In this document: in pieces, positions 1 to 6,861 of the stretch
How the letters are laid out: each line of letters starts with the position of its first letter
How positions within the stretch are numbered: the first letter of the stretch is position 1
Origin: Pseudomonadota bacterium
Lineage (GTDB): Bacteria > Pseudomonadota > Alphaproteobacteria > Caulobacterales > Caulobacteraceae
NCBI GenBank assembly: GCA_023434015.1
Contig: JAEYTM010000104.1
Span: 1 to 13,789, forward strand
Reading direction: 5' to 3'
Length of the DNA stretch: 13,789 nt
Program-made: the position numbers and the translations under genes
Notes under the pieces: model-generated
Databases searched by the model: none
What the model was told of the DNA's origin: nothing
Seen by the model: only the letters and a program-made list of their open reading frames with translations

Positions 1-4
1 GGCT

Positions 5-858
5 TCAGACGGCCTGCCGGCCCAGCCAGCGGGCGAGGTTCTCGAAATAGCGGGTCGTCTCCCGCAGCGCCGCGGGGTCGCGGAGAAATCCGTCCCCGGG
101 CGCCTCGCTGACGAAGCTCGGCGCGCCGAGGCCGGGGTCGAGGTTGTAGTCGGCGAAGTGGTGGAAGGTGCTCTGGGCGATGGCCGGACCGCCGCCCGGA
201 CCGGGTTCGAAGGCCACGGCGATATTGAACCGTTTGCCGGTCGCCTTGCTGAGGCCGGTGGCGATGACCCTCGCGCTGGGTTCGTCGGCCGGCGCGCCGA
301 CCGCACCTTCATGCGGATGGGCGGGCAATCGCCGGATCAGGCCGCCGTCCATGCGGAACAGCGGGTGCGGCTCCCCTTCCAGGGCGATCTCCTGAAAGTC
401 GCCATTGGCGCCGGAGTGGTAGTTCGGCCAGGAAATGTCGGTGGTGAAGGGATCGTCGATGCAGCGCCGGCTCTCGTCGGGCTCGGGCTGCGTCGAATGG
501 AAGTAGTGCGCCGCGCCGACCCCACCCAGCGTGCACACCGAGCATCCCAGGTCCTGATGGTCGCGGGTCACCAGTAGCCCGCGTCCCTGTTTCCTGAACC
601 GGCTGATCGCCGCGCACTCCTCGCGGTTCAGCCCGTCGCCGACATCCACCGCGAACAGCCAGAGCTGGTCGAAATCGGACCGGTCCAGCTCGCCCAGCAG
701 GGGGTCGGTCTCGCCGGGCGCGGCCGCCCGGTCGCGGGCCACGACTTCGACCCCGTCGAGGGCGGCCAGATGGCCGCGCAGGCGGGAGAAGCGGCCGATG
801 TGCCAGTGTCCTCCACCGACGGGATGGTGGTCTGCAGGAGGATGCGGGTCGCGGCCAT
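5..858 (-). pseudogene. Frameshifted conserved hypothetical protein
   Basis: I do not recognise the family. The main frame runs from 742 down to a TGA at 7-5, but its GTG at 742 is internal: the same frame continues upstream with protein-like sequence (WHIGRFSRLRGHLAAL...). A second frame starts at ATG 858 (MAATRILLQTTIPSVED) and joins it exactly if one base is added near 806-808, where GAGGAC-ACTGG would read GAGGACGACTGG. The restored protein has about 285 residues. It starts with a beta-strand-like segment, has an acidic middle, and near the C terminus carries STFHHFADYN followed by an Arg/Trp-rich helix. The layout loosely suggests a ThuA or class I amidotransferase-like fold; that is a guess. 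It lies 66 nt downstream of the metalloprotease gene on the same strand and is probably co-transcribed. Either a recent pseudogene or a sequencing error; the intact 245-residue remainder favours a recent event or error. Confidence 0.6.
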
Positions 859-924
859 CGAGATGTCCCCATCGGCATCCCGGACGTTGGCGCCGCGACC
901 GGCGTTCGACAAGCCTGGCCGCGA

Positions 925-3399
925 TCAGAGCGGCGGGCCGGGCGGCATCGGGAAGCGCGACCGCGGGCCCTTGCCCCAGGTGGCGGAGGCGGACTTCGGC
1001 GCATGGGCCGGCGGATCCTCCAGGTAGCGCTCGATGTCGCGCGCCGTCTGCCGGTGGAAGGCCGCCGTCAGCGGATCGGCGTCCCTGCGGTTCTTGAGGT
1101 CCCCGGCGAGTTGGGCAAGCTGATCCAGCACATAGGCCCTGGCTTCAGGCGAGCCGTCGGCGGCGGCGCCCAGGATCATCATCGAATCCAGCGCGACCTC
1201 CTGGCTCACACGGCGAAGGGCGCGCGTGGGCGCAGCGCCGTCGGCCGGCGCATTCCAGGTGTGGGCCATCACCGCATCGACCAGCTGGGGAAAGGTCAGC
1301 GCGTCTGGCTGGCGGGTGGCGAGCGCCACCATGCGGGCGGCCCGGTCCTTGTCGAACAGCGGTTCCAGCACCAGGGCGGACAGGATACGGGCGGCGCGTA
1401 GCTGATCGAAAGCCGCGTCGTTCGACAGGTCCTCCAGCGTGCCGCCGGGGTCGGGGGTGAGCTGGACGAGCAGCGACTCCGGGATGGCGAGGTTGGCAGG
1501 CTCGATGGACTCCATCAGCAGGCCGAGCACGTCGCGCTGCAGCGCGGCGGGGATGAACTCTGTGGGCGGGAGCGTCTCGCCCTTCACGACGATGTTCGAG
1601 TAGAGGCCGCCCACATATTTCTGGGCGGCTTCCAGCGCCCAACGGTGGTGGAGGTAGGCCATCCACAGACGCATGTCGCGCAGCGACCCGACCGCCTCGC
1701 CCGGCTTCAGCATGCCCTGGCCGAAGTTGGCCAGCATGATGCGCCGGGCCGCCAGGGTCTCGCTCAGATATTCGGTCGGCGTGGCCCGGTCGTCGTACCA
1801 GGTCCAGCGCGGGTCGGTGGAAGGCACGTAGAACAGGCCCTGAGCGCGCATGTCGCGGATCACGCCCTCCAGTCCTGCCTGCTCCTGGGCCGCGGGGAAG
1901 GGGGTGTAGGCGTAGCGAACCATCGAGGTGTCATAGGCCCCGATGGAGGTCATGAAGGATTCGCTCAGATCGAGCCTGTCCCCGACCACCTTCACCCGCG
2001 GCGTCGGATATTCCATCACCGACGCCCGGTCGCTGAGGCTGGAGGCGAAGTTGTGCCCGAACCCCAGCGAGTGCCCCAGTTCGTGGGCGCTCAACACCGC
2101 CTGCCTAAGCAGCACCATGTCGCGCTGAGCCGGGGGCATGCCGTCGAGGCCGCCGGGGGTGACGAGATTCGCCGCCGCCACCGTGGCGCCGCTGCCGTCC
2201 TTCGGCAGGCCGCCGGAGTAGGCGTCGTAATAGTTGGCGATGGTTCGGATGCGGTGGCTGTCCATCCGCACTTTCGCGCCCAGGATTTCGCCGGTGCGCG
2301 GGTCGCGATAGGTTCCGCCGCTGGAGAAGCCGCGCTCGTCACGCTCGATCCAAAGGACGTAGCCGTAGCGGATGTCCATCGGATCCATGTCGGCCGGGGC
2401 GTCCAGGGCCTGGATGGCGTTGCTGAAGCCGGCGGCCTCGAACGACCTGTTCCACCACAGGAGGCCCTCCTTCATCGCCGTGCGCAGCGGCGTGGGCATG
2501 GCCGGATCGAAATAGAAGACGATCGGCGCCTTCGGATCGCTGACGGTGGCCGAAGGGTCCTTCTTCTCGAGCCGCCAGCGGGTGATCCATTCCTCCTTCG
2601 CGGTGTCGCTGATCGGTTTCGAGAAGTCCTGGAAGCGGATTGCGCTGACCCCGATCCGGGGATCGGCGGCGCGCGGGGTGTAGCCGCTCGGCGCCTTCAG
2701 GAAGGAGTGGTGGATCCGCAGGCTAATGGCCCGAGGGTCCGGCGTGACGTTGCGCACCAGGGCGCCGGGATTGTCGGCGACAAAGGTGGAGATCGTCTCG
2801 ATCTCAGTGTTCCCGGGGAAGGCCTTGGAGCGCGGCAGGTGGAAGGTGCTGCGGGCCGCATCGAAGCGGAAACCGCCCTGATTGCCGCGGCGCAGCTCGC
2901 CCTCGATCCCGGCCGCGTCGCGCATGAACAGGGCGGTGGCGTCAACGACGACCTTGCCGCCGGCCTCGGATTCGATGGGCAGGGCGGCCAGGGTCGAGCT
3001 TGGGAACGAGGCCTCGACGTTGGCCTTGCGCGCGGCGTCGCCCGACGCGCGGTAGGTGAGGTTCTGTTCGTTCACCAGCACCTTCGGCCCGACGCGCTGG
3101 AAGCGAATGACCGCAGTGTCGAGAATGCCGCGGTCGAGGTTCAGCTCCACCGAGCCGCCGCCGCTGGCCGCCGACACATAGTAGAGAACGTCGGTGTCGA
3201 ACTCGGAGATCTCCAGCAGCACGCGGCCGCGCGCGGCGTCCCAGGAGAACGGGAGGTAGCCGTCGAATCGCTGGAGCGCCGCCGCGGCGCGGCCCGCGGG
3301 CTGCGCCAGGGTCGGGCCGGCGGGCATGGTCGCAGCCACGGATAGGACGGATACCGAGACAAGGCAGAAAGAACGAAATCCAGCACGACCAAGGCGCAT
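925..3399 (-). CDS. Secreted zinc-dependent metalloprotease (HExxH, metzincin-like)
   Basis: An 824-residue exported peptidase of the large bacterial zinc-metalloprotease family that carries DUF5117/DUF4953-type regions. A signal peptide covers about residues 1-32 (Arg-rich start, hydrophobic LVSVSVLSVAA, possible cleavage after TLA). The zinc site is HELGHSLGFGH at residues 439-449, with E440 as the catalytic base and H439, H443 and H449 as ligands. It is followed by a Met-turn, SVMEYP, with M462, as in metzincins. The N-terminal third (FDTDVLYYVSAASGG, then repeated beta-rich segments) matches the non-catalytic domain usual for this family, and the C-terminal 300 residues are helical. I chose ATG 3399 over TTG 3402 because GGGGGA at 3410-3405 sits 5 nt from the ATG and too close to the TTG. 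Its substrate is unknown. It is the first gene of a probable two-gene minus-strand unit. Confidence 0.9.
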   Translation of the reverse strand: MRLGRAGFRSFCLVSVSVLSVAATMPAGPTLAQPAGRAAAALQRFDGYLPFSWDAARGRVLLEISEFDTDVLYYVSAASGGGSVELNLDRGILDTAVIRFQRVGPKVLVNEQNLTYRASGDAARKANVEASFPSSTLAALPIESEAGGKVVVDATALFMRDAAGIEGELRRGNQGGFRFDAARSTFHLPRSKAFPGNTEIETISTFVADNPGALVRNVTPDPRAISLRIHHSFLKAPSGYTPRAADPRIGVSAIRFQDFSKPISDTAKEEWITRWRLEKKDPSATVSDPKAPIVFYFDPAMPTPLRTAMKEGLLWWNRSFEAAGFSNAIQALDAPADMDPMDIRYGYVLWIERDERGFSSGGTYRDPRTGEILGAKVRMDSHRIRTIANYYDAYSGGLPKDGSGATVAAANLVTPGGLDGMPPAQRDMVLLRQAVLSAHELGHSLGFGHNFASSLSDRASVMEYPTPRVKVVGDRLDLSESFMTSIGAYDTSMVRYAYTPFPAAQEQAGLEGVIRDMRAQGLFYVPSTDPRWTWYDDRATPTEYLSETLAARRIMLANFGQGMLKPGEAVGSLRDMRLWMAYLHHRWALEAAQKYVGGLYSNIVVKGETLPPTEFIPAALQRDVLGLLMESIEPANLAIPESLLVQLTPDPGGTLEDLSNDAAFDQLRAARILSALVLEPLFDKDRAARMVALATRQPDALTFPQLVDAVMAHTWNAPADGAAPTRALRRVSQEVALDSMMILGAAADGSPEARAYVLDQLAQLAGDLKNRRDADPLTAAFHRQTARDIERYLEDPPAHAPKSASATWGKGPRSRFPMPPGPPL

Positions 3400-3541
3400 C
3401 AAAATCCCCCATCGATCGACAGCCGCGCGCGGGATGGCGCGTCAGGCGACCACAGCAGGGGTTTCAGGCCCGCAGCGGATCAATAACCCGCGCGCTTTAT
3501 GGCGCGGATGTGGGGAAGTCTGCGCCTTGCTAGCTCAGCGT

Positions 3542-3554
3542 GATGAATTTCATC
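3542..3554. promoter_or_regulatory. Perfect 13-nt palindrome (possible operator)
   Basis: GATGAATTTCATC is a perfect inverted repeat around a central T, about 140 bp upstream of the metalloprotease start. The rest of 3400-3669 (about 270 bp between this gene and tRNA-Asn) holds no ORF with coding character. The only other structure I see there is a GC-rich stem at 3488-3493/3502-3507 (CCGCGC/GCGCGG, 8-nt loop). A short AT-rich palindrome in GC-rich DNA could be an operator, but no regulator or promoter can be assigned, and I could not pick out a convincing -35/-10 pair for the metalloprotease gene. Confidence 0.2.
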
Positions 3555-3669
3555 GCACTCCGTCGCCGCCTTGAGGGCAAAGCTGCGTGACGTGGCGTCG
3601 AAAATGGGCGCTGCGCAACCCGCCGTGGGCGCGGTTCACGAACTTTCGGGGGGAAGGGCTACTCGACGA

Positions 3670-3745
3670 TGGCTCCCCGGGCAGGACTCGAACCTGCGAC
3701 AAGTCGGTTAACAGCCGACTGCTCTACCAACTGAGCTACCGGGGA
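3670..3745 (-). tRNA. tRNA-Asn (anticodon GTT)
   Basis: On the minus strand the sequence folds as a complete cloverleaf of 76 nt including the encoded CCA. The acceptor stem pairs TCCCCGG with CCGGGGA. The D arm is GCTC...GAGC. The anticodon stem GTCGG/CCGAC encloses CTGTTAA, so the anticodon is GTT. The T arm is GCAGG-TTCGAGT-CCTGC. The discriminator is G, followed by CCA. A good promoter lies just upstream (3766-3794), and the gene is on the same strand as the metalloprotease, about 270 bp upstream of it. Confidence 0.97.
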
Positions 3746-3765
3746 TCATTCCGTCGAGGGCCGGG

Positions 3766-3794
3766 CCTATACGCTGGCCCGCGCGGCCATGCAA
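3766..3794 (-). promoter_or_regulatory. Housekeeping promoter of tRNA-Asn
   Basis: On the minus strand TTGCAT (3794-3789) is followed after exactly 17 nt by TATAGG (3771-3766), a good housekeeping-sigma -35/-10 pair. The predicted start near 3759 gives a leader of about 14 nt before the tRNA 5' end at 3745, which is typical for a stand-alone tRNA gene. Confidence 0.6.
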
Positions 3795-3824
3795 GCGGCT
3801 CTCGCCCGTATCTGCATCTTCCTG

Positions 3825-3853
3825 AAAAAAGAGCCCGGCGCGGACGCCGGGCT
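3825..3853 (-). terminator. Rho-independent terminator
   Basis: A perfect 9-bp stem, AGCCCGGCG/CGCCGGGCT (3832-3840 with 3845-3853), has a 4-nt loop. Read on the minus strand it is followed by C and then six U residues (3830-3825). The U tract is only on that strand, so it ends minus-strand transcription coming from the right. The only DNA it can serve is the non-coding stretch before the plus-strand ligase gene at 4046, and it lies just upstream of the tRNA-Asn promoter. Confidence 0.75.
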
Positions 3854-3911
3854 GAAAGAAAGTCAGTGATGGTGGGGTGTCTTCAAGGAAGACAGCCGGG
3901 AGGTTCGGCTG
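3825..3911 (-). ncRNA. Candidate small RNA with anti-Shine-Dalgarno loop
   Basis: This is inferred from structure; I recognise no named family. Read on the minus strand, 5' to 3': a 5-bp hairpin (AGCCG/CGGCT) whose 7-nt loop is AACCUCC; a 7-bp hairpin (3878-3884 with 3888-3894); a single-stranded C/A/U-rich linker; then the strong terminator at 3825-3853. A weak promoter (TTCGAA 3946-3941, 17 nt, CTTTTA 3923-3918) would start transcription near 3911, giving about 87 nt. On this strand 3860-4045 has no ATG or GTG codon, so it is not a small protein gene. Three stem-loops, a CCUCC loop and a U-tailed terminator are the layout of trans-acting alphaproteobacterial sRNAs such as the AbcR type. It is divergent from the ligase gene at 4046. 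Confidence 0.45.
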
Positions 3912-3916
3912 CGTTG

Positions 3917-3933
3917 GTAAAAGGCCGGTTAAC
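3917..3933. promoter_or_regulatory. CtrA-like box
   Basis: The Caulobacter cell-cycle regulator CtrA binds TTAA-N7-TTAAC. The plus strand here reads TAAA-N7-TTAAC (8 of 9 positions) and the minus strand reads TTAA-N7-TTTAC (also 8 of 9). The box overlaps the predicted promoter of the small-RNA candidate. It lies about 115 bp upstream of the ligase start, so it could act on either transcript. Chance matches at 8 of 9 occur, so this is suggestive only. Confidence 0.3.
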
Positions 3934-4045
3934 GTTGTTTTTCGAACGGCGCTGCCTCTGCCGGCGCGGGCGACGCCTTGTCGCGGTGTACTGGACGCGC
4001 CTGTTCGATCCGCTACTCAGGGCAGACCCAGATCAGGGAGGGGCC

Positions 4046-5458
4046 ATGCGCATCCATTTCACCGGTGTGGCCGGCGCAGGCATGAGCGCCGCAGCCCTGA
4101 TGATGCGCGACGCGGGTCACGAGGTCTCCGGATCGGATCAGGACGTGTTCCCGCCGATGTCGACCTATGTCGAAGGCCTGGGCTTTCCGTTCCACCGAAC
4201 CTTCGACGCCGCCAACCTGCCGGCCGACCTGGATCTGCTGGTCCTCGGGGCCAGCGCCAAGCTGGGCGGCGAATCGAACCCCGAGGTCGCCCAGGCACGC
4301 CGCCTGGGCGTGCCGATCACCACCTTCCCCGAACTGGTCGGCGAGGCGACCCAGGGACGGCGCAACACCGTGGTCGCGGGGTCGTTCGGCAAGTCCACCT
4401 GCACGGCGCTTATGGCCCATGTGCTGCGCGAGGCGGGGCGCGACGCGGGCTGGATGATCGGGGCCATCTCGCCATCGCTGCCGGCGACGGGTCGCTGGGG
4501 TGGCGCGCCCGAAATGGTGCTGGAGGGTGACGAGTACATCGTCGGGCCCGAGGATCACCGTTCGAAATTCGTGCTCTACCATCCGCGCGACGTGCTGCTG
4601 ACCTCGCTGGTCCACGACCACGTGAACGTCTTCCCGACCTTCGCGGACTACGAGGCTCCGTTCCGCGAGCTGCTGCGGCTGCTGCCGGGAGACGGACTGC
4701 TGATGGCGCGCGAGCACCCCGCGGTTCGGGCGGTGGCCGGCCAAGCGGCATGCCGGATCGTCTGGTACGACACCTCGCCCTGCGACGGCTGGTATCCGGA
4801 GGCCCTGGCGTTCGGGGAGACCACCCGCTTCACCCTGGTCGGACCGGGCGGCCGGCGTCTGGCGCTCTCCACCAGCCTGCTCGGCGCGCACAACATCGAG
4901 AATATCGTCGGGGTGGCGGCCTATCTGCTCGAGCGCGACCTCGTGTCGGAGGCGGCGCTGGCGCGCGCGGTCGCCGGTTTCGCGGGTATTCGCCGGCGGC
5001 TGGACCGGCTGACCGTCAACTCGCGCATCCCGCTGATCGAGGGGTTCGGGTCGTCCTACGAGAAGGCCCGCTCGGCGATCGAGGCGATGCTGCTGCACTA
5101 TCCCGACCGGCCGCTGACGTTGGTCTTCGAGCCGCACACCTTCTCCTGGCGCAGCCGCAATGCCCTTGCCTGGTACGACACGGTGTTCGCCGGCGCGGCG
5201 CGGGTCATCCTACTGCCGCCGCCGGTCCATGGCGCGCAGACGCACCACCAGTCAACCTTCGAAGATATCCTGGAGCGGGTGGCGGCGGCCGGCATTCCGG
5301 TGGAGGGGGTCCGCACGGCGGAAGCCGCCACCGAGGCGCTGCGCGGCCTGACGGGCGTGGAGGCCGTGCTCCTGCTGTCGTCCGGGCCGTTGCTCGGCCT
5401 TCCCGCCAGCCTGCCGGCGGTGTTCGACGAACTCTATGCCGAACCGGTCGCGGCCTAA
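4046..5458 (+). CDS. mpl: Mpl-like Mur ligase (divergent)
   Basis: A 470-residue ATP-dependent Mur ligase closest in layout to Mpl, which joins UDP-MurNAc to recycled L-Ala-gamma-D-Glu-meso-DAP tripeptide in the cytoplasm. Mpl/MurC-like features are the N-terminal Rossmann segment FTGVAGAGMSA, the GSDQDVFPPMST motif, the ATP loop GSFGKST at 112-118 with K116, EGDEY at 160-164, and HRSKFVLYHPRDVLLTSL. It departs from the family where MurC/Mpl have a DD(Y/F)-x-HHPTAI signature: here residues 332-341 read EGFGSSYEKA. The ATP loop also lacks the usual THGKTT, and the C-terminal SNGGFGG-type loop reads LSSGPLLGLP. The start is ATG 4046, with GGGAGGGG a few bases upstream; a longer open frame reaching 3587 passes through tRNA-Asn and is not real. 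It converges on the next gene, sharing stop bases. The fold is certain, the substrate is not. Confidence 0.85.
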   Translation: MRIHFTGVAGAGMSAAALMMRDAGHEVSGSDQDVFPPMSTYVEGLGFPFHRTFDAANLPADLDLLVLGASAKLGGESNPEVAQARRLGVPITTFPELVGEATQGRRNTVVAGSFGKSTCTALMAHVLREAGRDAGWMIGAISPSLPATGRWGGAPEMVLEGDEYIVGPEDHRSKFVLYHPRDVLLTSLVHDHVNVFPTFADYEAPFRELLRLLPGDGLLMAREHPAVRAVAGQAACRIVWYDTSPCDGWYPEALAFGETTRFTLVGPGGRRLALSTSLLGAHNIENIVGVAAYLLERDLVSEAALARAVAGFAGIRRRLDRLTVNSRIPLIEGFGSSYEKARSAIEAMLLHYPDRPLTLVFEPHTFSWRSRNALAWYDTVFAGAARVILLPPPVHGAQTHHQSTFEDILERVAAAGIPVEGVRTAEAATEALRGLTGVEAVLLLSSGPLLGLPASLPAVFDELYAEPVAA

Positions 5459-5757
5459 GCGGCCATCTCCAGCACGCGGATGATCTCGCTCTCGCGCTCG
5501 TTCCACAGGATCGAAACCCGGGCGGCGCGAGGCGCGAGGTCGCCGAGCGCGGCCTCGACCTCGGCGTCGTGCAGCCGTTTGTCGCTGAGGCGCAGCAGGG
5601 TACGGCCGGCGCCCTGGTCCTGGGCCTCGTCGTGGAAGCGCAGCACGGCGTCGACCACGGCGCCGGGCAGGGGGACGTTCAGCGGGCGGACCGGGCGCTT
5701 GGCGACCTTCGGTGCGTTCTTGGCGGCGTGGGCGCGGCGGCGGAACTGGGTGGCCAT
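5455..5757 (-). CDS. Hypothetical protein, 100 aa
   Basis: I do not recognise this family. The N-terminal 25 residues are strongly basic (RRRAHAAKNAPKVAKRPVRP). The rest is a compact mixed helix/strand region with FHDEAQDQGAGRTLLRLSDKR in the middle and VSILWNERESEIIRVLEMA at the end. There is no signal peptide and no membrane segment. Codon choice is GC-rich at third positions, like its neighbours. The start ATG 5757 has GGAG about 9 nt upstream. Its stop TAG (5457-5455) overlaps the TAA of the convergent ligase gene, and its start faces the WYL regulator across 71 bp, so the regulator may control it. The basic tail could contact nucleic acid, which is inference only. Confidence 0.65.
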   Translation of the reverse strand: MATQFRRRAHAAKNAPKVAKRPVRPLNVPLPGAVVDAVLRFHDEAQDQGAGRTLLRLSDKRLHDAEVEAALGDLAPRAARVSILWNERESEIIRVLEMAA

Positions 5758-5805
5758 CGGGAAACTCCGTTGCAGGTCTTGGCTGCTTCGGTTCTGATCT
5801 CCCGG

Positions 5806-5836
5806 TGCGACAGAATCGGACGTAGTCTATGCGACA
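5806..5836. promoter_or_regulatory. Direct repeat TGCGACA at the divergent promoter
   Basis: TGCGACA occurs at 5806-5812 and again at 5830-5836, 24 nt apart, spanning the start codon of the WYL regulator in the 71-bp divergent gap. The minus strand reads TGTCGCA, which resembles the TGTCR core of operators described for the WYL regulator PafBC. Autoregulation is plausible, but the second copy lies within codons 1-3 of the gene, so chance is possible. Confidence 0.3.
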
Positions 5837-6830
5837 CGAGAAGGCCGGCCGTCTGCTGGAGCTGGCTCGCCTGCTGGCGGCGACCGCCGAGGGACTGACC
5901 CTCGACGAGATGGCCGAGCGGCTGGGCGTGGGGCGCCGGACCGCCGAGCGGATGCGCGATGCGGTGCGCGACGTCTTCCCGCAGCTGGAGGAGGTGGACG
6001 ACCCGCCGACCCGGCGCTTCCGCATCCCGGCCGGCCTCGACGGCCTGTTCCAGGCGCCGACGGCGGAGGAACTGGCGGCGCTGAAGGCGGCGGGAGAGAT
6101 GTTCTCCCAGCAAGGCGCCCAGGGGCGGGCAGGGGCGCTACACTCCCTCGAACAGAAGGTGCTCTCGGCGACCCGGGCGGCCGCGCGGCGCAGGCTGGCG
6201 CCGGACCTGGAGGCGCTGCTCCAGGCCGAGACCATCGCCGTGCAGGCTGGCCCACGGCCGTTCGAGGACGAGGCGGTGCTGTCGGGCGTGCGCGAGGCGC
6301 TGAAGTCGATGAGCGCCCTTCGCTTCCGCTACGAAGGCGGCAAGACGCCCGGACGGGTGCGGGAGGTGACGCCTTTCGGCCTGCTGTTCGGCCGTTCGAA
6401 CTATCTGGTGGCTGCGGAGGACGAGGCGACCGGTCCGCGCAACTGGCGGCTGGACCGCATCCATGACGTCGAGGTGCTGGATCGCCCAGCCGCCCGGCCG
6501 GATGACTTTTCCCTGCAGGACTTTGCCGACGAGAGCTTCGGCATCTATCACGACGATGTGCAGGACGTGGTGCTGCGGGTGGCCCCGGCCGGGGCGGAGG
6601 ACGCGCTGCGCTGGCGATTCCACGCCAACCAGCAGGTCGAACCGCAGGCCGATGGCGGGGCGGTGGTGCGGTTCCGCGCCAGTGGGATGCTGGAGCTGGC
6701 CTGGCACCTGTTCACCTGGGGCGACAAGGTGCAGGTGCTGGCGCCGACCATCCTTCGCCAGACGCTGATCGAGCAGATCGATCTCGCCCGACGTACCCAT
6801 GCGACCGATCCTGACGCAGGGGCTGCCTAA
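5829..6830 (+). CDS. WYL-domain HTH transcriptional regulator
   Basis: A 333-residue DNA-binding regulator. Residues 1-60 form a winged helix with LTLDEMAERLGVGRRTAERM at 23-42 as the HTH. Residues about 160-225 are the WYL ligand-sensing domain (LRFRYEGG..., EVTPFGLLFGRSNYLVAAED, then the NWRLDRI strand). Residues about 245-325 are the WCX C-terminal extension. The tripeptide that names the domain reads NYL here (N191-Y192-L193). The length and order match YafY/PafBC-type proteins and Caulobacter DriD, a DNA-damage-responsive activator that senses single-stranded DNA; I have not tested orthology. ATG 5829 is the earliest possible start, because an in-frame TAG lies at 5823-5825. No Shine-Dalgarno is visible, so the mRNA may be leaderless. 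It is divergent from the 100-aa gene, and the small membrane protein gene follows after 31 nt. Confidence 0.88.
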   Translation: MRHEKAGRLLELARLLAATAEGLTLDEMAERLGVGRRTAERMRDAVRDVFPQLEEVDDPPTRRFRIPAGLDGLFQAPTAEELAALKAAGEMFSQQGAQGRAGALHSLEQKVLSATRAAARRRLAPDLEALLQAETIAVQAGPRPFEDEAVLSGVREALKSMSALRFRYEGGKTPGRVREVTPFGLLFGRSNYLVAAEDEATGPRNWRLDRIHDVEVLDRPAARPDDFSLQDFADESFGIYHDDVQDVVLRVAPAGAEDALRWRFHANQQVEPQADGGAVVRFRASGMLELAWHLFTWGDKVQVLAPTILRQTLIEQIDLARRTHATDPDAGAA

Positions 6831-6858
6831 GGCTTCTCTCATCGACCAGAGAGGAGCC
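6831..6858 (+). promoter_or_regulatory. Hairpin that sequesters a ribosome-binding site
   Basis: GGCTTCTCTC (6831-6840) pairs along its full length with GAGAGGAGCC (6849-6858), with one U-G wobble and an 8-nt loop. It begins right after the TAA of the WYL gene. The 3' arm contains GAGGAG (6851-6856), the Shine-Dalgarno of the small gene starting at ATG 6862, so the fold would hide the ribosome-binding site. There is no U tract, so it is not a standard terminator. Gating of translation, or coupling to ribosomes finishing the upstream gene, is the likely role. Confidence 0.5.
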
Positions 6859-6861
6859 GTC

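Noticed and set aside
1645..3345. 566-codon plus-strand open frame opposite the metalloprotease
   Set aside because: It is a shadow frame from high GC, rich in Arg, Gly and His with no domain, and exactly antisense to a well-supported gene.
3860..3890. Possible His-rich leader peptide (TTG-AAG-ACA-CCC-CAC-CAT-CAC-TGA) before the terminator, suggesting attenuation
   Set aside because: It has a TTG start without Shine-Dalgarno and only three His codons, and the next gene downstream is tRNA-Asn, not a biosynthetic operon. A small RNA fits better.
3587..4045. 153-codon N-terminal extension of the Mur ligase frame
   Set aside because: It passes antisense through tRNA-Asn, its promoter and the terminator hairpin. 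The family N terminus and a strong Shine-Dalgarno are at 4046.
4013..5137. 374-codon minus-strand frame opposite the Mur ligase
   Set aside because: It is an antisense shadow of a protein with clear Mur ligase motifs; no domain or ribosome-binding site supports it.
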